Source: Clostridia bacterium | Lineage (GTDB): Bacteria > Bacillota_A > Clostridia > Oscillospirales > Acutalibacteraceae | NCBI GenBank assembly: GCA_017390825.1 | Contig: JAFPAK010000337.1 | Location: 1 to 5,646, forward strand | Length of the DNA: 5,646 nucleotides | Reading direction: 5' to 3' | Shown: one piece after another, positions 1 through 5,646 of the stretch | How positions within the stretch are numbered: the first letter of the stretch is position 1 | Layout of the letters: every line of letters starts with the position of its first letter | Notes under the pieces: model-generated | Told to the model about the DNA's origin: nothing | The model's database searches: none | What the model saw: only the letters and a program-made list of their open reading frames with translations | Translations under genes and position numbers: made by a program

Positions 1-187
1 AAATTTCGTAATCTGTCTCCTGCTGCGCTTGCTTACGGCTGATATCATAAGCTTGTCCGACAGAAGAGATATACTCATCTGTTATCTTGTTGTTTTCGTT
101 TGTATATTTTGCAACACGATCGGAAGCAATCTTTTGTTCTGCTTCCGCTTGCTTTTTATAATATTCATCAAAGGATTTTACCGCCAT
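1..187 (-). CDS. Helical, coiled-coil-like virion protein (3' end cut by window edge)
   Basis: The first 62 codons of a gene that runs off the left edge without a stop. The visible protein begins MAVKSFDEYYKKQAEAEQK and continues to QAQQETDYEI. It is rich in Gln, Glu, Lys, Ala and Asp, has no Cys, Trp or Pro, and should be one long amphipathic helix or coiled coil. The start at 187 is supported by TAATG overlap with the nozzle stop and by GGGAG 9 nt upstream. Its place right after the nozzle suggests a tail-tip, fibre-anchor, internal/ejection or assembly protein. I do not recognise the family from this fragment. The reading frame is convincing because it is open, coupled and has a good ribosome binding site; the function is open. 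Confidence 0.7.
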   Translation of the reverse strand, partial: MAVKSFDEYYKKQAEAEQKIASDRVAKYTNENNKITDEYISSVGQAYDISRKQAQQETDYEI

Positions 188-2460
188 TATTTAACACTCC
201 CTGTCGGTTTATAGTTTATCGTTACTGACGAAAGTCTGAACGGTGCTGTTGCTTCTACTGCAAATCCGAATTTCTGTGTACGCCATATCGGTGTTAGAAA
301 TTTTTTCGTTTCACCGAAAAGCCCGATATTTGCTTGATTGAGCGACATTACAGAAAACGGAGGTTTTATATCTTCTCCTTGGTTTGAACGGAATTTAAGC
401 ACAATATCCGTTCCGCAGAGCGCTTCAAAATAAATACTTTCAATTTTTTTGCTTTGTGTCGGGTTTCCGAAATCCCATACTTTAGATGAAAAGGACACCT
501 GCGGTGCATCATATTCGCTTGTTTCTTCATCGCCGATATCGCCGAAGATACCGTCACCTGTAGATGCAAGCAATATCTTACCGCTAGCAGACATACCGCA
601 ATCGAATGAATAAGGAAACTCCCACTTCCACCACGTGAAATGCCTGTTCTTCTCTTGTGTAGACGATACATATTTATACGAATACCGATCGTAATCCATA
701 CAAAAGCAGTTATTTCCGCAAAACAAGCAATAATGCCCTTTCCAATCCACCGCAAAGGCTGTGCTGTCAAGCGTGATAGCCTTGTTGATCGGATATGATA
801 TTGCATATACATTAAGCTCTGAAGTATTGTAGGTCGTTACAAGCGTGTATACGTCACCGTCCGAGGTAGCCCAACACAGACGGTTATTGCACAACTGCAA
901 GGTATGAGGAAGATCACACCCTATCGTGTCATGCAGAGGATACAGCGGAAATACCGCAGCTGATGCCGTAACGTCAACAACCATACCGGCAAGCACATCC
1001 TCGGCGCTTATCTCTGCACCTGATACGTACTTTGTGCAGTATATTTCGCGTTCTTTAAAAATAATAAGCATGTCCGACATCTTACCGAATGCCATTATGC
1101 TCTGCGTTTTCTGCCCAACATAGGAATAATTGTTTTCCGGAAAATAAAGCGGCGAATTAAGATCAGACCAATGCATAAGCGAAGGTGCATCACCACCGGC
1201 GAGAAATACCCGCGATCCGTTATAAATGCCGCCTGCGCCGCCGAACTCTGCAGATATTTTCATGCAACATATCTTTTTTACATTCTCATAGTCGATGTGC
1301 GACATTATTACCGTCATGTTGCTTGCAACATTGCCGGCATCAGGAAAAGGAATATCGGTAATACTCACGCTGACCTCTGAACTCTCCGGAGGGTAATAAT
1401 AAAGCGTAGCGCTCGGTGCCCAAAACCGCACGTACCCATCTATCGGATTTACCACGCAAAAAACATTGTATGCCTTTATATGTGCCGAATCTTCTGTTGA
1501 AAGATGCGTTGATTGCAAATAATACGGATTATGAACGTATGTTCCGCTGAAGCAGACGCTGTTTGATGATATATATTCATTGTCAGAAAGTCCCGTTTCT
1601 TCTTTTATACCGTCAACCTCGACTGTCGTTGCAGCAGTAAAACCGCTGAAAACAATGCTGTCAAGCTGCTGTTTGGATGAGCTGTTACTATACACGTTTG
1701 CAACTTTTGTTATCTCAACAGATATATCGTCAAGATTTGTGTTGATATCTCCCATCGGGAACACATATTTTTCGGAGATTCCGTCTGTGTGGAAATGCAT
1801 TTTGAATTTTCCGCCCAGCATATTCAAGCTTTCAAACGTGCTTGCTGCAGCATAGTTTTCGCCCGAACTCGGCAGCAAAGAATATTTATTGCCTTTGCCG
1901 TTCATATACAACGTAGGCGTATAGTCATATGATATCTTCGCTACCACCCTGAAGCTTCCGGCAACATCGGATATTTCAGCATAATATGTATAGTTTATAT
2001 CCGTCTCATTGCTGCCTTTGCAAAACAGCAGAATTACTCCGCCTGAAAGCTTTGTAGCAGCGCTTTTGTAAATGGTATATACAGCGTATTCATCTGCACT
2101 CCAACTGGCATTCGGTATAGTTGCACTTATTTTACTTCCCGTTTCGCTTATATCGAGGACACAAAGCATTTTTGTATTACTGTCAGTCTTAATGCACAGC
2201 GACAGCATGTGCCTGGTACCGAGCTTGTCATAAACCTCAACCGTATGCCCGGTAAGCTCATATCCTGTAAGATCAATATCAGCGTTTTTAACAAAACAGG
2301 GACGGCTGCTGAGTGCAGTACCGTCCCACCATACATTTATTGCGTTGCTTAACTGATTATCTTTTATCAGCGTTTCGTTGTTATCGGTATTCAAGCCGCC
2401 CGAAAATGACGGCACGCTTACCGCTCTTTTGCTGTATGAATTAATACCTTGATATCTCAT
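187..2460 (-). CDS. Tail nozzle-like protein (T7 gp12 / P22 gp10-like, probable beta-propeller)
   Basis: A 757-residue beta-rich protein, near the length of T7 gp12 (794 residues). The N-terminus has the hallmark opening SFSGGLNTDNNETLIKDNQL (18-37), NAINVWWDGTALSSRP (39-54): 'F-GGLN...I-DNQ...N-...G-L-SRP'. Propeller-like blade repeats follow: NGSRVFLAGGDAPSLMHWSD (414-433), LNSPLYFPENN, FGKMSDMLIIFKEREIY (458-474), CDLPHTLQLCNNRLCWATSD (515-534), DWKGHYCLFCGNNCFCMDYD (572-591). The end (SKVWDFGNPTQSKKIESIYF, 659-678, then IVLKFRSNQG) resembles the C-terminal beta-sandwich of this family. The middle (about 180-400) is beta-rich but shows no motif I recognise. The protein would extend the portal-adaptor channel and close the DNA exit. 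The start shares one base with the adaptor stop (TGATG), with GGTGG 7 nt upstream. It carries 18 cysteines, several clustered at 515-587. A less likely alternative is another beta-propeller tail component such as a hub or a carbohydrate-binding protein. Confidence 0.75.
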   Translation of the reverse strand: MRYQGINSYSKRAVSVPSFSGGLNTDNNETLIKDNQLSNAINVWWDGTALSSRPCFVKNADIDLTGYELTGHTVEVYDKLGTRHMLSLCIKTDSNTKMLCVLDISETGSKISATIPNASWSADEYAVYTIYKSAATKLSGGVILLFCKGSNETDINYTYYAEISDVAGSFRVVAKISYDYTPTLYMNGKGNKYSLLPSSGENYAAASTFESLNMLGGKFKMHFHTDGISEKYVFPMGDINTNLDDISVEITKVANVYSNSSSKQQLDSIVFSGFTAATTVEVDGIKEETGLSDNEYISSNSVCFSGTYVHNPYYLQSTHLSTEDSAHIKAYNVFCVVNPIDGYVRFWAPSATLYYYPPESSEVSVSITDIPFPDAGNVASNMTVIMSHIDYENVKKICCMKISAEFGGAGGIYNGSRVFLAGGDAPSLMHWSDLNSPLYFPENNYSYVGQKTQSIMAFGKMSDMLIIFKEREIYCTKYVSGAEISAEDVLAGMVVDVTASAAVFPLYPLHDTIGCDLPHTLQLCNNRLCWATSDGDVYTLVTTYNTSELNVYAISYPINKAITLDSTAFAVDWKGHYCLFCGNNCFCMDYDRYSYKYVSSTQEKNRHFTWWKWEFPYSFDCGMSASGKILLASTGDGIFGDIGDEETSEYDAPQVSFSSKVWDFGNPTQSKKIESIYFEALCGTDIVLKFRSNQGEDIKPPFSVMSLNQANIGLFGETKKFLTPIWRTQKFGFAVEATAPFRLSSVTINYKPTGSVK
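197..201 (-). promoter_or_regulatory. Ribosome binding site GGGAG of the left-edge gene
   Basis: The minus strand reads CAGGGAGTGTTAAATAATG: GGGAG lies 9 nt before the ATG at 187, inside the last codons of the nozzle gene. It confirms that a further gene starts here although only its first 62 codons fall in the window. Confidence 0.65.
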
Positions 2461-2834
2461 CAGTCATCCACCGCCGCTAAACAGTCTTTTCTTTCTTCAA
2501 TGTGCGTAGATCTCGCACGCTTCTGATTGTATATGTTCGCATAAAGTGAAGCATTATCGCCGTCATTTTCGCTTGTCGCAAGATGCATACATACACCGTA
2601 CACGATGCAATCATCAATAAGACGCTTCGGAAGATACAGCTTGTCGCTTGCAGAGGATATCGGAACAAACACACGTCTGCTGCCGTAATACGCATAATGA
2701 AGGTCTGCATACACCGCATTAACTACCGGGATGAGCCTTACAGATATATCTGCCTCGTTGCTTACTCCGTAATTGTTAATATAACCGAGCATACGAACAG
2801 CGCTATCAAAAACCTCTTTTGCTGTATTATTCAT
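2460..2834 (-). CDS. Head-tail adaptor (connector) protein, podophage-like
   Basis: A 124-residue, mostly helical protein placed exactly where the ring that docks below the portal is expected. It opens with an amphipathic helix (AKEVFDSAVRMLGYI, 5-19) and a second long helix (SVRLIPVVNAVYADLHYAYY, 31-50). A short beta segment follows (RRVFVPISSASDKLYLP, 53-69), then a helix pair (LIDDCIVYGVCMHLATSEND, 72-91, and ASLYANIYNQKRAR, 95-108). This pattern is what P22 gp4, HK97 gp6 and T7 gp11-type adaptors show. The start at 2834 lies in TAATG with the portal stop, with a strong AGGAGGT site whose GGAGG is 9 nt upstream. The stop TGA shares one base with the nozzle ATG. Function comes from order and fold pattern and not from a diagnostic motif, so it is probable but unproven. 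Confidence 0.72.
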   Translation of the reverse strand: MNNTAKEVFDSAVRMLGYINNYGVSNEADISVRLIPVVNAVYADLHYAYYGSRRVFVPISSASDKLYLPKRLIDDCIVYGVCMHLATSENDGDNASLYANIYNQKRARSTHIEERKDCLAAVDD

Positions 2835-4630
2835 TATTCAGTACCTCCTGCATTAGATAACATCTGCTGTTGAATTTCTGCAGGTAATTGCGCAAACTGC
2901 GCCTGATATTCCGGCGGCAGACTCTGCATAGCCGTCTTTTGTATGTTCTGTTGCATTGATGCCGTTTCTTCCTTTGCGGCATACGTTTTAATAAGCGACT
3001 GCGAATTTGGTACGACACCCTTCGGTAAACGCTCCAAATATTCCTTTGGTGTGATAAGCTGCGCCGCTAACAGATTATCAAGGGTTGAAATAACCTGTGC
3101 TTCGCTCCATAAGGTTGATGCACCAACATCTATCTTACAGGATATCACGGCATCGCGGAATTTATCTGCATCAAACGGGAAATACCAAACACCGCTTTCA
3201 TCGCTGATTTTTAATAGACGTTTGCCATAATTTTTGATCCACATCTCACACCATATGCGCGCCACCTGCTCAACAAACGAATAATATCTGTTTTGATACA
3301 GCTGAAGCGGCGTTGTTGCCGCCTCGCGCAAAGCAATATATGCTGATGCATTGTCAGGACGCATATTACCAAGTGCCGCATCGTTTGCACCCGAAACGCT
3401 CATTGTATTTTGAATAAGATCGTTAATACAGTTGCTTATCTGCGGTGAGAACGTTGGCGGATTGATATATTTTATAGCATTCTGAAAATCCTCGTTCGTG
3501 CCCGAAAACTGTACTATCTGTGCCGGATCGTTAGTCGGCGTATCTATCAGTACCTCGTTATTCACCATCATTATCGGCATACCGTTCATTATCATTGAAT
3601 ATATGTTTGCCGACAACATACGGTTTATGGCGATCTGATTGGGAATGAGTGTAGTAATCTCGCTGTCACCGTAAATACATCCGGTTCTTTGCTCCCACGG
3701 TAAAATGCTGATCGGATAGAGATTTATATTCAGATCCCATTCAGGTCGCACAATACCGCTCTTTACTGCTTCAATACCTTTTACTGTGTCGCCGTCTTTC
3801 CACAGCTTCAGCAGTACGGTACATTTCTTCAAGCCCTCTTGCTGCGTTTCGCTCCTGTCTCCGGGAAGATGATCAAGCTCTTCATCAGGTGAAATGCTGT
3901 CGATCACCGCTTTAGCTACACCGTATCTTTTGGCAGCGTCTTTAACTTCCTTTACGCTTCTGCGCTTAACTATGATAATATACGGTTGCTTTTGAATATC
4001 GGTTATATTTGGATCGCCGAAATCAACGTTTTCAACATCTAGAACTTCAATAGCAATATCACCTTTGATCGGTGTGCTTTTAGCTTCATCGGCATATAGC
4101 CCGGTCTTTATATTTTCATCCCAGTATGTAAACAAAATTCCTGTGCCGGTGATAAATGCTTTACGCATTACCTCGGTGCATTTGTTTGTAAAATTCACTC
4201 TTTCTGCGGTCGTGTCGTAGTAATCTGATAAACAACTCATCACAAGGTTTAATTGCTCGTCCTCACTCATACCACCATATATAGTATTAATATCAGAACC
4301 GCTGCTTAAATTATTGACGGCATTGTCTATATTTTTGCGCATTCCCAATGTATTCGGTACACCCTCTGCCGAATAATTTGCCGTCACCGGAGCAGAGCCT
4401 ATTACCGCCATCTTATATTCACCTATACGTTTGATAAGATTATGAATTATAAGCGGTTGACTTTTTGATACTTTCGCTCCGTGCCATTGATCCCCGGCGT
4501 AAAATCTTTCATTCTTCTTCGATTGGTCATAAAGACCTCTATTTCCAAGCTGTGCTTTAAAATTCTCGGCGGCCGAATGTTGTTTGAATATGCTCTCGGC
4601 CGTATTCTTGTGTTCATTCTGCATAATCAT
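2834..4630 (-). CDS. Phage portal protein
   Basis: A 598-residue portal protein, expected to form the dodecameric ring at one capsid vertex through which DNA is packaged and ejected. N-terminal residues 40-51 read NERFYAGDQWHG, followed by PLIIHNLIKRIG (59-70), the usual portal opening. Residues 191-232 (EVLDVENVDFGDPN, then QPYIIIVKRRSVKEVKD) form the wing beta segment. Residues 315-352 (RTGCIYGDSEITTLIPNQIA, then INRMLSANIYSMIMNGMP) are the typical 'G-S-E...LIP-Q...NR' stem/clip region. Residues 412-445 (VSGANDAALGNMRPDNASAY, then IALREAATTPLQ) and 501-536 (DVGAST, SEAQVISTLDNLLAAQLI, YLERLP) match the crown side of podophage-like and Firmicutes-phage portals. The C-terminal tail from about 556 is Gln-rich and predicted helical, compatible with a barrel or crown extension. 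Its length is between those of T7 gp8 and P22 gp1. The stop TAA shares one base with the next ATG. Unusually, the gene follows the capsid gene instead of preceding it. Confidence 0.9.
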   Translation of the reverse strand: MIMQNEHKNTAESIFKQHSAAENFKAQLGNRGLYDQSKKNERFYAGDQWHGAKVSKSQPLIIHNLIKRIGEYKMAVIGSAPVTANYSAEGVPNTLGMRKNIDNAVNNLSSGSDINTIYGGMSEDEQLNLVMSCLSDYYDTTAERVNFTNKCTEVMRKAFITGTGILFTYWDENIKTGLYADEAKSTPIKGDIAIEVLDVENVDFGDPNITDIQKQPYIIIVKRRSVKEVKDAAKRYGVAKAVIDSISPDEELDHLPGDRSETQQEGLKKCTVLLKLWKDGDTVKGIEAVKSGIVRPEWDLNINLYPISILPWEQRTGCIYGDSEITTLIPNQIAINRMLSANIYSMIMNGMPIMMVNNEVLIDTPTNDPAQIVQFSGTNEDFQNAIKYINPPTFSPQISNCINDLIQNTMSVSGANDAALGNMRPDNASAYIALREAATTPLQLYQNRYYSFVEQVARIWCEMWIKNYGKRLLKISDESGVWYFPFDADKFRDAVISCKIDVGASTLWSEAQVISTLDNLLAAQLITPKEYLERLPKGVVPNSQSLIKTYAAKEETASMQQNIQKTAMQSLPPEYQAQFAQLPAEIQQQMLSNAGGTE

Positions 4631-4634
4631 TTTA

Positions 4635-4638
4635 CCTC
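4635..4638 (-). promoter_or_regulatory. Ribosome binding site GAGG of the portal gene
   Basis: The minus strand reads GCGAGGTAAAATGATTATG. GAGG lies 4 nt before the first ATG (4630) and 10 nt before the second (4624). Neither spacing is ideal, so the portal may begin MIMQNE or MQNE; the two choices differ by two residues only. This is the only gene start in the window not close to or overlapping an upstream stop codon. Confidence 0.6.
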
Positions 4639-4663
4639 GCGCTAAAATTGAATATTAAATGCC

Positions 4664-4697
4664 AATACAGCCGCCTCTTTTGTGAAGCGGCTGTATT
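4664..4697. terminator. 11-bp perfect stem-loop between the HeH-domain gene and the portal gene
   Basis: AATACAGCCGC (4664-4674) pairs without mismatch with GCGGCTGTATT (4687-4697) around a 12-nt loop. It lies in the 78-bp gap between the stop at 4709 and the portal start at 4630. Read on the plus strand, the stem runs into five T's (4696-4700) and looks like an intrinsic terminator. Read on the minus strand, the direction of all genes here, it is followed by TTGGCATTTAATATT, a poor U-tract. For the operon it is therefore more likely a leaky terminator (attenuator), an mRNA-stabilising 3' hairpin or a processing site than a full stop. It could also block antisense transcription entering the capsid genes. 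The hairpin is certain from the sequence; its role is not. Confidence 0.6.
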
Positions 4698-4708
4698 TTT
4701 ACTAAAAG

Positions 4709-4948
4709 TTACTTTTCAGAGTTTTTTAAAATTGCAAGTATTTCATCTTTTCTTGCTTCTTTCGGAAGCTCGATGCCGGCTTCTTTGGCATATGCTTTAA
4801 GCTCCGGCACCGTCATCTCATCAAGCGGCTTCGTATCTGCTGAAGCAGGCTCGACACGTCTAAAGCCGTGATTTGAAAAATATTCGGCATCGGTTTCAGA
4901 CTTTGCCTGCTTATAGGCATTGCCGAATTCGTTTACCATAAGTATCAT
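4709..4948 (-). CDS. Small head-module protein with C-terminal HeH/LEM-like (Rho-N/SAP-like) domain
   Basis: A 79-residue hydrophilic protein directly after the capsid gene. Residues about 45-75 (MTVPELKAYAKEAGIELP, then KEARKDEILAIL) form the two-helix pattern T-x-x-ELK-x-x-A-x-x-x-GI...-K-x-[DE]-I-[LI]-x-x-[IL] of HeH/LEM/Rho-N-like modules. Such modules are common at the end of small proteins in Firmicutes phage head clusters, where they are often annotated as head-associated or DNA-binding. The N-terminal part (YKQAKSETDAEYFSNHGFRRVEP) looks like a small separate unit, linked by a Pro/Ala/Ser/Asp stretch. The start at 4948 is preferred because GGAGG lies 8 nt upstream; ATGs at 4981 and 4963 lack such a site and would overlap the capsid gene. 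The position suggests a head decoration or accessory role, or a capsid-to-DNA contact. This is inference; no catalytic motif is seen. Confidence 0.75.
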   Translation of the reverse strand: MILMVNEFGNAYKQAKSETDAEYFSNHGFRRVEPASADTKPLDEMTVPELKAYAKEAGIELPKEARKDEILAILKNSEK

Positions 4949-4956
4949 GTTATATA

Positions 4957-4961
4957 CCTCC
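4957..4961 (-). promoter_or_regulatory. Ribosome binding site GGAGG that sets the start of the HeH-domain gene
   Basis: The minus strand reads ATGGAGGTATATAACATG. GGAGG sits 8 nt before the ATG at 4948. It partly overlaps the upstream ATG at 4963, which itself has no purine-rich site at a useful distance. This favours the 79-residue product over the longer alternatives starting at 4963 or 4981. Confidence 0.75.
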
Positions 4962-4962
4962 A

Positions 4963-5646
4963 TTATTCGATCACAGCGCAAACAGTGTTCTTCATCGATG
5001 TCTTAACAAGCACATCATAGTAAAGGCGGTAATCAAACTTGTATGCATCTGCCGCCTGGTTGACATCAGGAGTGAACACACGCATCTTTTCTGACTTGCG
5101 AATAAGCGACGCAGCCTTTTTAGGAAGCATAAGCATCTTGATGCCCTGCGATGCACCGGTAGGAGTAAAGCCACCGTCACCGTCTGCATTAAAGACGTAA
5201 GCAGTCCTCATTCGTCCTGATACTACAGGAATAAGAGCGATACCGTCGATTTTCTTAACCTTTAAATCAACATCCCCCTGTTTGAAATTCTCAACATTAA
5301 TAATCTTCTGAATTTCGCTTGAAGAAACAAAGGAATTGTACATAGCGTAATCCATAAAGCATACAAGTTCTTCCTCTGTACCATTGCTTTTTTCAATGAC
5401 CTTGTTCTGCAGAGCCATAAATGTTGCATACGGCTTGTCCGCTACCGCTGCAACGGTGTTACCGTTGGTTTTAGCAAGTCCGGCAAGCTTTGAAAGCACA
5501 TAAGCATCCGTTTCAGGAACTACCTTTGTTCTTACAAATTCCGAAAGCACCTGCCCTGCAAGGCTCTGAATACCTGTTTCATCAAGATCCTCTCTGTCAA
5601 TTGAAAAGGTCCTGGCTCTATCCATAGTAAGTTCGAACGCTTCGTT
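4963..5646 (-). CDS. Major capsid protein, HK97 fold (5' end cut by window edge)
   Basis: This is the C-terminal part of the shell-forming coat protein of a tailed phage. The frame stays open to the right edge: codons before the first internal Met read NEAFELT and run straight into MDRARTFSIDREDLDETG. This matches the usual 'ELT-DR-R-F-ID' segment of HK97-fold capsids, so the Met at 5625 is internal and the true start lies outside the window. Next come the spine-helix region (EFVRTKVVPETDAY, then KLAGLAK), the P-domain/A-domain core (VENFKQGDVDLKVKKIDGIA, then IPVVSGRMRTAYVF) and the typical end MLMLPKKAASLIRK...VFTPDVNQAADAYKFDYRLYYDVL. About 227 residues are visible; full members are commonly around 300, so perhaps a quarter to a third is missing. 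It ends in TAA at 4965-4963. That stop overlaps an ATG at 4963, but the next gene probably starts at 4948. The family call rests on recalled motif similarity; I am confident of capsid, less so of the exact subfamily. Confidence 0.88.
   Translation of the reverse strand, partial: NEAFELTMDRARTFSIDREDLDETGIQSLAGQVLSEFVRTKVVPETDAYVLSKLAGLAKTNGNTVAAVADKPYATFMALQNKVIEKSNGTEEELVCFMDYAMYNSFVSSSEIQKIINVENFKQGDVDLKVKKIDGIALIPVVSGRMRTAYVFNADGDGGFTPTGASQGIKMLMLPKKAASLIRKSEKMRVFTPDVNQAADAYKFDYRLYYDVLVKTSMKNTVCAVIE

Noticed and set aside
366..812. 148-codon open frame on the minus strand inside the nozzle gene
   Set aside because: It is out of frame within a well-supported gene, has an Arg/Ile-rich composition typical of shifted frames, and shows no recognisable motif.
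1580..1855. 91-codon plus-strand open frame, with others at 29-214, 926-1123 and 1171-1380
   Set aside because: All lie opposite the nozzle gene or the left-edge gene, have low-complexity Ser/Thr/Val/Leu or Cys/Phe content, and form no operon.
2583..2873. 96-codon plus-strand open frame opposite the adaptor gene
   Set aside because: It is antisense to a coupled, well-placed gene, rich in Cys, His and Ile without a pattern, and nothing upstream or downstream supports its expression.
2827..3018. 63-codon Arg-rich minus-strand frame at the portal C-terminus
   Set aside because: It looks like a basic nucleic-acid-binding peptide, but is the shifted-frame reading of the Gln-rich portal tail and has no independent support.
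4709..4981. 90-residue version of the HeH-domain protein starting at 4981
   Set aside because: It would overlap the capsid gene by 19 bases and lacks a ribosome binding site, whereas the ATG at 4948 has GGAGG at 8 nt.
4963..5625. Complete 220-residue capsid-like gene starting at the Met at 5625
   Set aside because: The codons before it (NEAFELT) are in frame and belong to the conserved ELT-DR-R-F segment, so the gene is cut by the window edge and not a short form.
1..5646. Stop-codon reassignment, as known from some gut phages
   Set aside because: All genes read open under the standard bacterial code; their visible stops are TAA or TGA, each immediately followed by or overlapping the next gene, and no in-frame TAG or TGA needs explaining.
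1..5646. CRISPR arrays, tRNA genes, insertion sequences or attachment sites
   Set aside because: No regularly spaced repeats, cloverleaf-like segments, transposase motifs or paired long direct repeats were seen; coding density leaves only the 78-bp gap and short junctions.

Overview
The window is a densely packed piece of a tailed-phage (or prophage) virion-structure module. All six genes that I can support lie on the minus strand, so transcription runs from high to low coordinates. Protein similarity by eye (an HK97-fold capsid of the DR-R-FSID kind, a SAP/HeH-type small head protein, a portal with SGANDAALGN- and ERLP-like motifs) points to a phage of low-to-mid GC Firmicutes, probably gut Clostridia. 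Strong GGAGG ribosome binding sites fit this. The host assignment is inference. No integrase, lysis, replication or host gene is present, so temperate versus virulent cannot be decided.

Layout in transcription order: (1) major capsid protein, with its 5' end cut by the right edge (5646-4963); (2) a 79-residue protein with a C-terminal HeH/LEM-like helical domain (4948-4709); (3) a 78-bp gap, the only notable non-coding stretch, holding an 11-bp perfect stem-loop (4664-4697); (4) portal protein (4630-2834); (5) a 124-residue helical head-tail adaptor (2834-2460); (6) a 757-residue beta-rich protein resembling the podophage tail nozzle (T7 gp12 / P22 gp10 type) (2460-187); (7) the start of a Gln/Glu/Lys-rich helical protein running off the left edge (187-1). 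The three junctions from portal to the left-edge gene each share one base between stop and start (TAATG, TGATG, TAATG), which suggests translational coupling.

Together the genes would build the shell and the portal-adaptor-nozzle axis of a short-tailed virion. No tape-measure, tail-tube or sheath gene is seen between adaptor and nozzle, which favours podophage-like morphology. The points most worth a second look are the gene order (capsid before portal, the reverse of the usual order) and the hairpin that separates the high-copy capsid genes from the low-copy portal and neck genes. I found no defence system, CRISPR array, tRNA or mobile element, and nothing that clearly amounts to a wholly new system.
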